Source: Acinetobacter lwoffii
Lineage (GTDB): Bacteria > Pseudomonadota > Gammaproteobacteria > Pseudomonadales > Moraxellaceae
DNA: 48,728 bases
Reading direction: 5' to 3'
Assembly: GCF_024129735.1 (NCBI RefSeq)
Contig: NZ_JAMXXK010000024.1
Location: 1 to 48,728 of the forward strand
How positions within the stretch are numbered: position 1 is the stretch's first letter; each line of letters begins with the position of its first letter. The position numbers and the translations under genes were made by a program. The notes under the pieces were generated by a model. It made no database searches. It was not told the origin of the DNA and saw only the letters and a program-made list of their open reading frames with translations. Shown here piece by piece: positions 25,293-35,839 of the stretch.

Positions 25293-28200
25293 TTAGCCAA
25301 TAAATTTACGTGCATTACGGAACATACGTAACCAAGCACCGTCTTGATCCCAGTCTTCTGGTTTCCAGGAATGCTGGAGCGCGCGGAAGTTACGTTCAGG
25401 GTGCGGCATCATAATCGTTGCACGGCCATCCTGAGAGGTTACACCGGTAATACCTTCCGGTGAACCATTCGGGTTCAACGGATATTGTTCAGTTGCATTG
25501 CCATGGCTGTCGACATAACGTAGAACCACCTGATTCGATGCATTCAGTGCAGCAAAGTTTTCCGCCGTTGCAACTGCACGACCTTCACCATGCGCCACAG
25601 CGATCGGCAGAATCGAACCTTGCATGTCTTGTAACAATACTGAATTCGATTTTTCCACACGAACGTTCACTGCTCGCGCTTCAAATACTTCAGACGTATT
25701 GCGATGGAAACGTGGCCAAGCATCCGCACCCGGAATTAATGGAGCCAATTGAGACAACATTTGACAACCATTACAGATACCGAGCGAGAAGGTTTCTTGA
25801 CGGTTGAAGAATTTCTCAAACTGGTCACGCAATTTAGCATTGAACAATACGGATTTCGCCCAGCCCCCACCAGCGCCCATCACGTCACCATACGAGAAGC
25901 CACCACACGTTACCAAACCTTCGAAATCATCCAGGCTGATACGACCTGCCAGCAAGTCACTCATGTGGACGTCAACGGTATTGAAACCGACTTTGTCGAA
26001 AGCTGCCGCCATTTCAATATGACCATTCACACCCTGCTCACGCAGAATTGCCATATTTGGACGACGCAAGTTAATGAAAGGTGCTTCAATCGCTTCGTTC
26101 AAGTCGAATGTTGGTTGGGCGATAATACCTTTGTGCGCTTTATCAGTAATTAAGGCAAATTCCTGATCTGCAGTTTGTACGTTGTCACGTAGGCGCTGGA
26201 TTTGATGAGAAACTTCAGTCCATGCCACTTGCAGGTCAGCACGTTCAAGTACCAGACCATTGATAGACAATTGGTCCGTATTGTTTACACTACCAACCAC
26301 TGCAATTGCATCTTTAAGCGTAGATGCTGTAACTTCAGCTTGTAATGCTTCCCAATCTGCTTTGGCAATTTGTAGAACTGCACCAATCTCTTCAGCAAAT
26401 AGGCTTGCAGTTGATTGATTTTCTAGAGCAACACCCAGACGTGATGCGAACATCATTTCTGCAACAGTCGCCAATAAACCACCATCACCGATGTCATGAT
26501 ACGCCTTGATCAAACCACGGTTGTTCCAGTCTTGAACTAATGCGAAGAATGCTTTGAAGTCATCGAAGCTATCCACATCAGGAGTAACTGAACCAATTGC
26601 TTTGTATACCTGCGCCAGAATCGAACCGCCTAAACGGAACTGACCTTTAGACAGATCAATACGAACCAATATAGATTCAATATCTTTCAGTTCAGGAGTC
26701 AATGTTTGACGCACATCAGTCACTGGCGCAAATGCAGTGATCACGCCCGACATTGGAGAAGTCACAGACTTGTCTTCACCTTCATCATTCCAGGTGGTAC
26801 GCATAGACAATGAGTCTTTACCGACTGGAATCGCGATACCCAGTGCAGGACACATTTCCATACCGATGGCTTTCACGCCTTCGAACAATGCCTGATCTTC
26901 GCCCGGTTGACCCGCAGCAGCCATCCAGTTTGCAGACAATTTGATGTCGCTGATTTTTTCAATCTTCGCAGACATGATGTTCGAGATCGATTCAGCCACC
27001 GATAAACGTGCAGAAGCAGCAGGATTTAACAAGGCTACTGGAGGACGCTCACCCATTGCCATCGCTTCACCAGTGTAACCGACAAGACTTGTTGTAGTCA
27101 CAGCAGCATCTGCGACAGGAACCTGCCAGCGACCTACCATTTGGTCACGTGCGACCATACCGGTAATTGAACGGTCACCAATACTGATCAGGAATGATTT
27201 AGAAGCAACAGTCGGGTTTTTAAGAACGCGATAAATCGCATCTTTTAAATCGGTGACTTTAGCCGCATCAAAGTCATCGCCTTTGCGTTCAATCGTTTCA
27301 TAGGTACGGCTCATACGTGGCGTACCGCCAAGCATCACCTGCATTGGCATATCCACTGGTTTGTTGCCGAACAATGGATCTTCAACGGTTAAGTGACGTG
27401 CTTCAGTCGCTTCACCCAGTACTGCGAACGGGCAACGTTCACGTGCACAGATTGACTCAAATAATTCTAAAGAAGATGGACGAATCGCCAATACATAACG
27501 CTCTTGCGCTTCGTTTGACCAGATTTCCATTGGCGACATGCCAGGTTCTAAAGATGGAATCTTACGAAGATCCAGCACTGCACCTAATTCGTGATCATTC
27601 ACCAGTTCAGGCATGGCATTTGATACACCACCCGCACCCACGTCATGTATCGACACGATTGGGTTGTGGTCTTCCATGCGCCAGCAAGTATCGATCACTT
27701 CTTGGCAACGGCGTTCCATTTCCGGGTTTTCACGTTGTACCGAAGCAAAATCAAGGTTCTCGCCGAGTTTACCGCTATCTACAGAAGATGCAGCACCACC
27801 GCCAAGACCGATCAGCATGGCTGGACCACCGAGCACGATCAGCAAATCGCCTGGTAAGATCGGATCTTTTTCAACGTGATCTGGACGGATATTTCCGTAA
27901 CCACCCGCGATCATGATGGGCTTATGGAAACCTTTAACATCGCCATTGACGTTTTGTTCAAAGGTACGGAAGTAACCGTTTAAAGCTGGACGACCAAATT
28001 CGTTATTGAACGCAGCACCACCCAATGGGCCTTCAATCATAATTTGTAACGGCGATGCCATACGGGATGGTTTGCCGTAGTTTTCTTCCCAAGGCTGTTC
28101 AAAGCCCGGAATATTCAAGTTAGATACCGTAAAGCCGGTTAAACCTGCTTTAGGCTTACCACCACGACCGGTCGCGCCTTCGTCACGGATTTCACCGCCT

Positions 28201-29126
28201 GAACCTGTCGCTGCACCGGCAAATGGCGCAATCGCAGTTGGATGGTTGTGGGTTTCCACTTTCATCAGGATATGCGCGGCCTGGCTCTTGTATTTATAAA
28301 CCTGATGGCCGTTGTCTTCTTGAGTTGGATAAAAACGCTGGGTATCCGAACCAACAATCACCGAAGCGTTGTCTTTATAAGCCGACAATACATCTGTTGG
28401 TGATTCTTTATAGGTGTTCTTGATCATCTGGAACAATGACAATGGCTGAACTTCACCATCAATCGTCCATTCCGAACCAAAAATTTTATGACGACAGTGC
28501 TCAGAGTTGGCTTGCGCAAACATCATCAGTTCGATGTCATTCGGATTACGACCTAGCTTGATGAAAGCCTCAGTCAGATAATCAATTTCGTCCATTGATA
28601 ATGCAAAACCAAATTCATTATTGGCTTTTACCAGTGCTTCTTTACCTTCACCCAGAATATCAATCGAGTTCAGTGGTTTTGGCGCAGTTTCTACAAATAA
28701 TACCGCAGCATCTTCAATCGCATTGAATACGCTTTCGGTCATACGGTCGTGAAGTACTTGCAATGCTTCTTTAGAGAGCTCTTTTACGCCCTTCAAAGTA
28801 AACAAAACGCCGCGTTCAAGTCGATGAACCGGCGTATTACAGTTTTTGAAAATGTCCGTCGCTTTAGAGGACCAAGGAGAGATGGTTCCGACGCGCGGTG
28901 TGACTAAAATCTGGATTTCATCACTTGCAGCCTGGTGCAATTCAAAAGATTGACCATCGTTGAGAAGCTGTAAAGCGGATTGCTGTTGTTGCTCGCTGAG
29001 CGCTTGGTCAAAGAGGTAGACCCATTGACTTTCAATTGATTGAACAGAACTAATTGACGTCAAACGCGATAATAGTTGAGTTTTCTTAAAAGAAGAATGT
29101 GCGGGTGCACCGGCAACGATAAACAT
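25293..29126 (-). CDS. purL: Phosphoribosylformylglycinamidine synthase
   Basis: Large single-chain FGAM synthetase (EC 6.3.5.3): FGAR + ATP + glutamine to FGAM in purine biosynthesis. The 1277-aa product has the N-terminal PurS-like region, the linker, two AIR-synthase-like ATP-binding repeats ([64 protein letters not shown]) and a C-terminal class I glutamine amidotransferase with nucleophile Cys in [10 protein letters not shown] and His/Glu in MMPHPERNF. Start ATG 29126 ([15 protein letters not shown]) matches family N-termini; a start at 29168 would add an unrelated 14 residues. Monocistronic with a long AT-rich region upstream. Confidence 0.97.
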   Translation of the reverse strand: MFIVAGAPAHSSFKKTQLLSRLTSISSVQSIESQWVYLFDQALSEQQQQSALQLLNDGQSFELHQAASDEIQILVTPRVGTISPWSSKATDIFKNCNTPVHRLERGVLFTLKGVKELSKEALQVLHDRMTESVFNAIEDAAVLFVETAPKPLNSIDILGEGKEALVKANNEFGFALSMDEIDYLTEAFIKLGRNPNDIELMMFAQANSEHCRHKIFGSEWTIDGEVQPLSLFQMIKNTYKESPTDVLSAYKDNASVIVGSDTQRFYPTQEDNGHQVYKYKSQAAHILMKVETHNHPTAIAPFAGAATGSGGEIRDEGATGRGGKPKAGLTGFTVSNLNIPGFEQPWEENYGKPSRMASPLQIMIEGPLGGAAFNNEFGRPALNGYFRTFEQNVNGDVKGFHKPIMIAGGYGNIRPDHVEKDPILPGDLLIVLGGPAMLIGLGGGAASSVDSGKLGENLDFASVQRENPEMERRCQEVIDTCWRMEDHNPIVSIHDVGAGGVSNAMPELVNDHELGAVLDLRKIPSLEPGMSPMEIWSNEAQERYVLAIRPSSLELFESICARERCPFAVLGEATEARHLTVEDPLFGNKPVDMPMQVMLGGTPRMSRTYETIERKGDDFDAAKVTDLKDAIYRVLKNPTVASKSFLISIGDRSITGMVARDQMVGRWQVPVADAAVTTTSLVGYTGEAMAMGERPPVALLNPAASARLSVAESISNIMSAKIEKISDIKLSANWMAAAGQPGEDQALFEGVKAIGMEMCPALGIAIPVGKDSLSMRTTWNDEGEDKSVTSPMSGVITAFAPVTDVRQTLTPELKDIESILVRIDLSKGQFRLGGSILAQVYKAIGSVTPDVDSFDDFKAFFALVQDWNNRGLIKAYHDIGDGGLLATVAEMMFASRLGVALENQSTASLFAEEIGAVLQIAKADWEALQAEVTASTLKDAIAVVGSVNNTDQLSINGLVLERADLQVAWTEVSHQIQRLRDNVQTADQEFALITDKAHKGIIAQPTFDLNEAIEAPFINLRRPNMAILREQGVNGHIEMAAAFDKVGFNTVDVHMSDLLAGRISLDDFEGLVTCGGFSYGDVMGAGGGWAKSVLFNAKLRDQFEKFFNRQETFSLGICNGCQMLSQLAPLIPGADAWPRFHRNTSEVFEARAVNVRVEKSNSVLLQDMQGSILPIAVAHGEGRAVATAENFAALNASNQVVLRYVDSHGNATEQYPLNPNGSPEGITGVTSQDGRATIMMPHPERNFRALQHSWKPEDWDQDGAWLRMFRNARKFIG

Positions 29127-30430
29127 GCTGATTTTGGCTCCACGGGATGGTATGAACAACCATGCCACAATGTGACTTGAGAGAGCGCATATTCTACTGT
29201 GAAATAAGGAAATCGGCTAGATGCCAAATCAGAAAACTACGTCTGAAATATCCTGGACTTTTAAAATATTTCGTTTATTTTCAGTCAGGAAAATTGAATG
29301 TAGTCGCACAGGTTAACACATTTTTTTCAAGAAAAATCAAAACCGCTTCAGAATAATTTTCTGCATAAAAATTGTATTATTTTTCAACAACAATCGGGAC
29401 AAAATCAAATTCAGGTTTTATTGTCATGACCTGCCAAAACTCCTATTTAGGCCAAAATGAAATACTTGATTACAAGATTTAATGAAGTCGTATTTTTTGC
29501 AGACTGTTTTTGATTCTTTTGATTGACTCTTAACTTTGACTTCTAAGATTAGAAAACTGGTTAAAGGTCTTCTGCCGTTTTCTGTACTACAAGGAACAGT
29601 TCTCCGCTGATCTCCGCCATTACAGTAACAGAGGCAAATTACTCCCCTCTATGAAAGAATAATTAATACTGAGTGGTATTTTAATCTGACATCATCTGCT
29701 GGGGAAAAACCGGACATCCATTCTCACCTTCTAAAAGAATAAAAATAAAGTTTCTTATTTGGGCCTTTTATTTTTTTATATTTTATTTTTATCTTCTCAG
29801 ATCATAATTAAGCGAAATTTACTCATCTAAAAGACCAAAAAATATATCGACAAAATCCCCCACCATATCCAATATTTTGAAATTTCATCATTTATTCATG
29901 AGCTCTATTATGCGTAAAAAACACAATATAAATAGCAAAATACCACTTATATTTATGAGGAAATTTACCAGGAATTATGAGGCTTATATAAAAAAATAAT
30001 GAAGAAATGATTAATAATAAAATTTTGTTACCTTTTTTATTTAATCCGTATTCTCAGGTTTTATTTAACTCGAAAAGTTTAAAATAAATATTTGTAATTG
30101 CTGAAAAATATAGAAAATTTTCTTTTTTATTCAACTAACAGAATAACAGGCCCACACGTCTATATCAGCTAAGAATCTTACCAAATAGACACTTCATCAG
30201 TAAATTTGATGATTTTATGTTAAGCTCTAGCCGAATTGCTGAGGAATTGTCCAAATTCTGGGCCTGGCAATGGTTTTTCCTTTCTGCTGTAGAGATGAAT
30301 ATAAATTCTATATTCGGACACTAATTTTTTGATGTTCTATAGCTTCACTGCTCTGTCTATTTTAGAGCCTTAATCTGTCACCAATGATTTAATTTTCAAA
30401 AACAAAAGGTGACCCGCTTAAGGAGTATGT
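29127..30430. other. 1.3-kb region without a convincing gene
   Basis: Very AT-rich DNA between the divergent purL and symporter genes. It must contain both promoters. Small dyads occur, for example GAATATA-AATTC-TATATTC at 30297-30315. Short frames (a 64-codon one at 29162, a 33-codon one near 29899) have no ribosome-binding site or recognisable sequence. A less AT-rich stretch at about 29570-29720 might be a leader RNA or gene relic. I see no riboswitch I can name. Confidence 0.55.
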
Positions 30431-32068
30431 ATGTTTCAATTCACTAGTACAGCAACTGTACTATTGATGGTGCTTTTCTATGGCATCACTTTTTTACTAT
30501 CGTTACGTATTAAACAGAAAAATGAAAATGTTGATGGCTACATGGTCTCGAATGGCTCCATCGGATTCGGAATGTCTGCGGCCAGTATGACCGCCACCTG
30601 GATCTGGGCCGCCTCGTTTTATGCAGCAGCTTCATCTGGATATACATACGGCGTTTCCGGTGCCCTCCACTATGGTTTGTGGGGTGCGCTGATGATTTTA
30701 TTTATCTATCCCTTTGGCAAGCGCTTTCGTGAACTGGCGCCTAATGCACATACTCTGGCAGAAATCATGCATGCCCGGCATGGCAATCAAAGCCAGATGA
30801 TTCTGGCGGGTTCCAATATTGTGGGCAGCGTCATCAGCCTGATGGTGAACTTTACCGCTGCCGGGGCACTGGTTGAGATTCTATCTCCTTTAAGCTTTAT
30901 CCATGGCGTGCTGATTACCGGTATCGGTGTACTGTCCTATACCCTCTGGTCGGGCTTCCGTTCTTCGGTGTTTACCGATTTTGGTCAACTGGTGGCGATG
31001 ATTGTCGCGGCTGTGATCATTATTCCAACCTTGTTCTTTACCTTAGGCGGACCTTCCCTGTTTCAAAGCGGGATTCATAATCTGCAACCAGAACAACTGG
31101 ATTTTTTCTCTAAAACAGCGTTTCTGGAACAAGGCGCGCCGTTTTTTGTTGCCGTATTGGCCTACGCGATTGGTAATCAGACCATTGCCCAACGCCTGTT
31201 TGCAGTCCGTGAAGACCTGATCAAACCGAGTTTTATCACTGCAACCATTGGTTATGCTGCAATTGTCATTGGTCTAGGCATGCTTGGATTACTAGCGTTA
31301 TTTGCAGGTATTCAACCCATTGATGGCAACCTGAATAACCTGATTCCACAAATGGCAGCAACCTACCTTTCGCCATTTATGGTCGCGCTTTTATTTATCA
31401 TGGTGATTGGAGCCCTTTCTTCTACCGCTGACTCGGATCTGTCTGCCCTGTCTGCGATTGTCATGACGGACATTTATGGCAAACAGATTGCGAAAAACCG
31501 TCCTGATCCAAAGAAAATGCTGTTTATTGGTCGTATGACCATGATCGTTGCCACCATGCTGGGGATTGTGATTGCCACCTTGAAATTTGACATTTTGTCG
31601 ATGCTGATTTTTGTGGGTGCGCTTTGGGGTTCTATTGTGTTCCCGGTGATTGTCAGCCTGTATTGGGACAAGGTGAATGCTCGGGCCTTTAACTGGTCAG
31701 TGGGCCTCGCATTTTTCAGCTTTCTGATTGTACGTTTTGAATGGCTTCCGATTCAGGGATTGATCGCACTTGGCTTTGAACTCGTTGCGACCCTGGGGAT
31801 TGGTGTGGTGCTGGGTTTGATGACCTTTGGTTTCTTCGGCAAGAAAGTGGGCTTGGTCGTTGGCATATTGGCCAGTATTGGCTTCATGCCATGGACCATC
31901 GGCTTCTTGCGTGAATACGGCACCTTGTTAAGCTCACTGACAGCTTATGGCAGTAGTGCGCTGGTATGTACTGTGTTGACGCTGGTCTACAGTAAAGAAC
32001 GATTTGATTTTAAACAAATCAACAAGATGGTGATTGAATTTCACCATCTATCTGAGAAAAGTAAATAA
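30431..32068 (+). CDS. Sodium:solute symporter family transporter (urea/DUR3-like clade)
   Basis: A 545-aa inner-membrane transporter of the SSS family with about 13-15 predicted helices. Features visible are TATWIWAASFYAAASSGYTYG in the first unwound helix, the sodium-site region GALSSTADSDLSALSAIVMTDIYGK (SSS signature with S-S-x-D) and FVGALWGSIVFPVIVSLYW. The DGYMVSNGSIG N-terminus and the GALW region recall the urea-active (DUR3-like) branch, but the substrate is not certain. AAGGAG lies 5 bases before the ATG. A 43-aa membrane protein begins 12 bases after the stop and is likely a small subunit. Confidence 0.82.
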   Translation: MFQFTSTATVLLMVLFYGITFLLSLRIKQKNENVDGYMVSNGSIGFGMSAASMTATWIWAASFYAAASSGYTYGVSGALHYGLWGALMILFIYPFGKRFRELAPNAHTLAEIMHARHGNQSQMILAGSNIVGSVISLMVNFTAAGALVEILSPLSFIHGVLITGIGVLSYTLWSGFRSSVFTDFGQLVAMIVAAVIIIPTLFFTLGGPSLFQSGIHNLQPEQLDFFSKTAFLEQGAPFFVAVLAYAIGNQTIAQRLFAVREDLIKPSFITATIGYAAIVIGLGMLGLLALFAGIQPIDGNLNNLIPQMAATYLSPFMVALLFIMVIGALSSTADSDLSALSAIVMTDIYGKQIAKNRPDPKKMLFIGRMTMIVATMLGIVIATLKFDILSMLIFVGALWGSIVFPVIVSLYWDKVNARAFNWSVGLAFFSFLIVRFEWLPIQGLIALGFELVATLGIGVVLGLMTFGFFGKKVGLVVGILASIGFMPWTIGFLREYGTLLSSLTAYGSSALVCTVLTLVYSKERFDFKQINKMVIEFHHLSEKSK

Positions 32069-32079
32069 GGAGATTTCAG

Positions 32080-32211
32080 ATGACAAGTCAATTATTGACT
32101 CTATATGTACTTTTTTGGCCATTGGTGGCAAGCCTGGTCTTGTTCACGATTTGCCTGAATGTCTATAAAGACACACAACAGGCCAAGAAAAATGGCGAAG
32201 AGCTAATCTGA
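32080..32211 (+). CDS. 43-aa putative transporter small subunit
   Basis: A tiny membrane protein with AAGGAG 7-8 bases before its ATG, directly behind the sodium:solute symporter. The sequence MTSQLLTLYVLFWPLVASLV continues into a single hydrophobic helix (residues 4-26) and a polar tail (YKDTQQAKKNGEELI). Small partners of this kind accompany several secondary transporters (MetS-like and 'putative transporter small subunit' proteins), so a role in assembling or regulating the upstream symporter is likely. Too short for routine gene finding. A terminator follows at 32227. Confidence 0.8.
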   Translation: MTSQLLTLYVLFWPLVASLVLFTICLNVYKDTQQAKKNGEELI

Positions 32212-32226
32212 TTCTTCGCCTTAAAC

Positions 32227-32255
32227 AAAAAGCAGACCATTGAGTCTGCTTTTTT
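32227..32255 (+). terminator. Terminator after the symporter operon
   Basis: AAAAAGCAGAC-CATTGA-GTCTGCTTTTTT: a 7-bp stem extended by A/T pairs. An additional dyad GGCGAAGA...TCTTCGCC (about 32194-32220) overlaps the stop codon of the small subunit. Confidence 0.9.
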
Positions 32256-32406
32256 ATTGTTCATTTGATGATTTCGATTTTTAATCTCAGTCTTTTCCAG
32301 CTGACTAAAATAACAATAGGCAGCATGACAATTCATGTCGCACTACCCTAGTGCAGGAGCTAGTTTTTTGGCATGATGCAAATAGTGGATCACTGAATAA
32401 TGATAA

Positions 32407-33747
32407 ATGACTCAAATGCGTTGGTTAGAACTGCTTTCGACAGTTCGGATTGGTAGTAAAAAGCAGAGCACTGAACTGGCACGCAGCCCGTTTCATAAAG
32501 ATTATGATCGTATTATTTTTTCGCAAAGCTTCCGGCAGTTAAACCGCAAAACCCAAGTCCATCCACTGACCCAGCACGATGGTATTCATACCCGTTTGAC
32601 CCATTCGCTAGAAGTCTCCTGTATTGGCCGTTCACTGGGTATGCTGGCTGCAGAAAAAATCAAAGATAATTTACCTGCCTGGATTTCTCCGGCTGATGTC
32701 GGTGCCATCATTCAGGCCGCCTGTCTGGCGCATGATATTGGTAACCCGCCTTTTGGTCATGCCGGTGAATACGCTATTCGGGAATGGTTTGACGATGCTT
32801 CTCATACCGACTTTTTAAAAGATTTGAGTCCTGAACAGGAAGCCGATGTACGCCAGTTTGAAGGCAATGCCCAAGGCCTGCGCCTGCTGACCAAGATTGA
32901 TTATCATCCCTATGATGGCGGCATGCGCCTGACCTATGCCACGCTCGGCGCCTATCTTAAATACCCATGGCTCTCTGAGGCGATTGACCCGACTGGTAAC
33001 ACCCCGGCCAGCCGACGTCCTAAATTTGGTTGTTACCAGTCTGAAAAAGAGATTTTGCAGGAAATTGCTGAACAGCTAGGATTAATCCAGCTTGGTGAAT
33101 ATCATTATTGTCGTCATCCGCTGACCTATCTCTTAGAAGCTGCGGATGATATCTGCTATGCCCTGATTGATCTGGAAGATGGTATTAGCCTGAATATGCT
33201 CAGTTATGCCGAAGTCGAGCCAGTCTTTCTGAACTTGCTGGGAGAATATGGCACACCTGAAGAAATCAATCTGCCTAATACCACTTGGCAACAAAAAATT
33301 GCCGCCTTACGTGGCCGGGTCATGAAACGTCTGGTAGATGAAGTCACCACAGCCTTTGCCCGACATCAGCAGGAAATTCTGATGGGCCAACTACAAGGTT
33401 CATTGCTGGGTTATTGTAGTGCCGACATTGAGATTGGCATTAACCGGGCCAAAGAACTGGCGCGAGACAAGATCTTCGAACACCCGCAAAAAGCCGGTCT
33501 GGAAATTATTGCGCATCAAAGTTTACAAACGATTCTGGATGCCTTTATTCCACTGACCACACCGCACAAAACCTTAAGCTTTAAGGAACAGCGTTTAATG
33601 GCTATTTTAAAACGTTCGGGTGCGCAGTTTAGCGCTGATCATTATGACAATATTATGCAGGTACTGGATATTGTCTCCAAGTTCTCCGATCATCAGGCTT
33701 ATAATCTGGCGCAGGAACTGCATGGCAATAAAGCCGGATTGCTCTGA
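32407..33747 (+). CDS. dgt: Deoxyguanosinetriphosphate triphosphohydrolase
   Basis: HD-superfamily enzyme that hydrolyses dGTP (or other dNTPs) to the nucleoside and triphosphate (EC 3.1.5.1). In the 446-aa product the metal-binding residues are visible as RLTHSLEVS (His66) and LAHDIGNPPFGHAGE (His-Asp at 109-110), with the N-terminal FSQSFRQLNRKTQVHPL typical of dGTPase-like proteins and the later AADDICYALIDLEDG. Length fits the shorter bacterial Dgt group rather than the 505-aa E. coli form. Such proteins influence dNTP pools and in some species phage resistance; no such link is seen here. It precedes ruvA by 117 bases. Confidence 0.9.
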   Translation: MTQMRWLELLSTVRIGSKKQSTELARSPFHKDYDRIIFSQSFRQLNRKTQVHPLTQHDGIHTRLTHSLEVSCIGRSLGMLAAEKIKDNLPAWISPADVGAIIQAACLAHDIGNPPFGHAGEYAIREWFDDASHTDFLKDLSPEQEADVRQFEGNAQGLRLLTKIDYHPYDGGMRLTYATLGAYLKYPWLSEAIDPTGNTPASRRPKFGCYQSEKEILQEIAEQLGLIQLGEYHYCRHPLTYLLEAADDICYALIDLEDGISLNMLSYAEVEPVFLNLLGEYGTPEEINLPNTTWQQKIAALRGRVMKRLVDEVTTAFARHQQEILMGQLQGSLLGYCSADIEIGINRAKELARDKIFEHPQKAGLEIIAHQSLQTILDAFIPLTTPHKTLSFKEQRLMAILKRSGAQFSADHYDNIMQVLDIVSKFSDHQAYNLAQELHGNKAGLL

Positions 33748-33864
33748 TGCGAGCGAGCACCTGATGACAATCTCAGCAAAATCACTGCTTTTGAATGATA
33801 GAGTTTTGCCTTTATCGAAAATGCTGACTACTATGCCTGTATTAAATTTGAGTATGTATAAAAA

Positions 33865-34467
33865 ATGATTGGATGCCTGATTGGGGAAGTGCTGGCGCTG
33901 GAAGCACCGACTGTTTTATTAAATGTGAACGGCGTAGGTTATGAGATTGACACCCCTTTAACCACTTTCTGTCAGTTGCAAAAAGGCCAGAAAATTACCT
34001 TGTGGACGCATTTGGCTGTGCGTGAAGATGCCCAGTTACTTTATGGCTTTATCAATGCGCAGGAAAAAACCATTTTCCGTACCTTATTAAAGGTGAACGG
34101 CGTAGGTCCTAAAATGGCACTTGGTATTCTTTCAACTTTAAGTGTGGAAATGCTGATCCATACCGTTGAACATGAAGATATCAACACTCTGGTCAAAGTT
34201 CCGGGGGTGGGTAAAAAGACTGCAGAACGCCTGATGATTGAATTGCGTGACCGCTTTAAAGCCATGGCGTCAGGTGCTATGCCAAGTAATTCAACTGCAC
34301 CACAGATTCAGTTTATGGGCAATTCAGCCGTGGCTGAAGCGGAAGCTGCATTACAGTCGTTGGGCTATAAACCTGCTGAGGCACAAAAACTGGTCAATGC
34401 ATCTAAAGGTGAATTTACCGAAGCCAGCGATATCATTCGCGCTGCATTAAAGTCGATGAATAAATAG
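33865..34467 (+). CDS. ruvA: Holliday junction branch migration protein RuvA
   Basis: Tetrameric junction-binding subunit of the RuvAB motor. The 200-aa protein starts MIGCLIGEVLALEAPTVLLNVNGVGYEID, followed by the helix-hairpin-helix pair (LLKVNGVGPKMALGILS and LVKVPGVGKKTAERLMIEL) and the C-terminal three-helix domain III that contacts RuvB (ALQSLGYKPAEAQKLV). ruvB follows, but 335 bases away rather than adjoining, with a structured element between them. ruvC is not in this window. Confidence 0.96.
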   Translation: MIGCLIGEVLALEAPTVLLNVNGVGYEIDTPLTTFCQLQKGQKITLWTHLAVREDAQLLYGFINAQEKTIFRTLLKVNGVGPKMALGILSTLSVEMLIHTVEHEDINTLVKVPGVGKKTAERLMIELRDRFKAMASGAMPSNSTAPQIQFMGNSAVAEAEAALQSLGYKPAEAQKLVNASKGEFTEASDIIRAALKSMNK

Positions 34468-34510
34468 AGATGATATCCAAGTTACAGGATAAAGTCTGAT
34501 ACGCGTAAAA

Positions 34511-34606
34511 GTCATTCGCAACTGTTTGAGGCAGGAGACATTTATAGTTAAATGTTTCTGCGATATATTCGATAAGAATCAATATTCGACGAGTTTTGCG
34601 AATGAC
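34511..34606. repeat. Long inverted repeat with inner hairpin
   Basis: GTCATTCGCAA (34511-34521) and TTGCGAATGAC (34596-34606) are a perfect 11-bp inverted repeat. Inside lies GAGACATTTA-TAGT-TAAATGTTTC (34535-34558), a 10-bp stem with one G-U pair, and two direct copies of ATATTCGA. The whole could fold as a branched RNA or be a small non-autonomous mobile palindrome. Confidence 0.6.
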
Positions 34607-34616
34607 GGTGGTTTTG

Positions 34617-34642
34617 CTTACTTTTGCCGAAACAAAAGTAAG
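34617..34642. repeat. Palindromic hairpin CTTACTTTTG / CAAAAGTAAG
   Basis: A perfect 10-bp stem with loop CCGAAA, immediately after the larger inverted repeat. From memory, palindromes of this type are dispersed in gammaproteobacterial genomes; I cannot verify copy number here, and see no second copy in this window. Confidence 0.6.
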
Positions 34643-34802
34643 GCGAACCGCAGGTTAATACTCAGATATAAATCTGATTGGAAAGACTCTGCAAAAATTC
34701 AATTCCTCGCCTAGGCGAAAATCTTAGGATTCAGATCCATATTTGAGGCCGTGTCAAAATTACCAGCTCAAAGGATCACTAAAACATTGGTATATAAACG
34801 TT

Positions 34803-35810
34803 ATGCAAGACCGTCTCATCAGTGGTTCTGAAAAACCCGAAGATCATTTCGATCGCGCCATCCGCCCAACTTCCCTCGATGACTACATCGGTCAACCGGT
34901 GGTTCGTGAGCAGATGGAAATTTTCATTGGTGCAGCCCGCGGCCGTGAAGAAGCCCTCGATCACACCTTGATTTTTGGTCCGCCAGGTCTGGGTAAAACA
35001 ACGTTGGCCAATATTATTGCCCGAGAAATGGGTGGCAATCTTAAGTCAACTTCTGGTCCGGTTCTGGAACGTGCCGGCGACTTAGCCGCGATGTTAACCA
35101 ATCTGGAAGAAGGCGATGTCCTGTTTATTGACGAGATTCACCGTCTTTCACCCGTGATTGAAGAAATCCTGTATCCGGCAATGGAAGATTATCAGCTCGA
35201 CATCATGATTGGTGAAGGCCCGGCTGCGCGCTCGATTAAACTGGATTTACCGCCATTTACGCTTGTTGCAGCAACCACACGTGCAGGTCTACTCACCTCT
35301 CCGCTGCGTGACCGTTTCGGAATCGTGCAACGTTTAGAGTTTTATTCGGTTGAAGATTTAACCCATATTGTCAAACGTTCAGCCAATTTGATGGATGTAC
35401 CTATGACGGGAGATGGCGCAAAAGAAATTGCCCGTCGCTCACGAGGTACACCGCGTATTGCCAACCGTTTATTGCGTCGTGTCCGTGACTATGCACAGGT
35501 CAAAGGGACGGGTGAGATCAATCAGGATATGGCCCAACGTGCTTTGGATATGCTCAAAGTCGATAAAGATGGTTTAGACACACTCGACCGCCGTTATTTA
35601 TCTATGCTTCTTGAGCGTTTTGATGGTGGTCCTGCCGGTGTTGAAGCACTCGCAGCAGCCATGGCGGAAGATTCAGGCACGTTGGAAGATGTCATTGAGC
35701 CATATCTGATTCAGCAAGGTTATGTGATGCGTACTGCACGTGGTCGTATTGCGACTAATATGGCGTATTTGCAGTTTGGGATGACCCCACCTGAGCCGAA
35801 AGAGAAGTAA
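34803..35810 (+). CDS. ruvB: Holliday junction branch migration ATPase RuvB
   Basis: AAA+ hexameric motor of branch migration. The 335-aa product from ATG 34803 begins [22 protein letters not shown], has Walker [10 protein letters not shown] (about 59-67), Walker [10 protein letters not shown], sensor 1 [10 protein letters not shown] and the arginine finger context SPLRDRFG. The C-terminal winged helix ends with [16 protein letters not shown]. An in-frame start at 34743 would add 20 residues not seen in RuvB proteins. No strong ribosome-binding site at either. Confidence 0.97.
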   Translation: MQDRLISGSEKPEDHFDRAIRPTSLDDYIGQPVVREQMEIFIGAARGREEALDHTLIFGPPGLGKTTLANIIAREMGGNLKSTSGPVLERAGDLAAMLTNLEEGDVLFIDEIHRLSPVIEEILYPAMEDYQLDIMIGEGPAARSIKLDLPPFTLVAATTRAGLLTSPLRDRFGIVQRLEFYSVEDLTHIVKRSANLMDVPMTGDGAKEIARRSRGTPRIANRLLRRVRDYAQVKGTGEINQDMAQRALDMLKVDKDGLDTLDRRYLSMLLERFDGGPAGVEALAAAMAEDSGTLEDVIEPYLIQQGYVMRTARGRIATNMAYLQFGMTPPEPKEK

Positions 35811-35815
35811 TTCAT

Positions 35816-35839
35816 AAGGGAGATTTATTCTCCCTTTTT
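35816..35839. terminator. Bidirectional terminator between ruvB and the next gene
   Basis: AAGGGAGA-TTTAT-TCTCCCTT followed by TTT on the plus strand. It overlaps the stop codon of the convergent gene ending at 35825. Confidence 0.85.

Larger units (their letters stand above)
34468..34802. other. ruvA-ruvB spacer containing a nested palindromic element
   Basis: 335 bases with no convincing gene; a 62-codon frame at 34526 is not credible. Contents: long-range inverted repeat 34511-34521 / 34596-34606, an inner hairpin at 34535-34558, and an adjacent hairpin at 34617-34642. ruvB must be expressed from here or by readthrough. Confidence 0.6.

Noticed and set aside
27317..27916. 199-codon plus-strand frame opposite purL
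   Set aside because: Fully antisense to conserved purL sequence; no start signal or domain.
29162..29356. 64-codon plus-strand frame between purL and the symporter
   Set aside because: Overlaps the purL leader, has no ribosome-binding site and no recognisable sequence.
29899..30000. 33-codon frame starting MSSIMRKKHN
   Set aside because: No ribosome-binding site, very AT-rich, and no membrane helix or motif to support it.
30220..30430. Riboswitch upstream of the symporter
   Set aside because: Small dyads are present, but I could not match any known aptamer core; left as unexplained leader sequence.
34526..34714. 62-codon frame in the ruvA-ruvB spacer
   Set aside because: It runs through the palindromic element; the translated hairpin is not protein-like and no ribosome-binding site is present.
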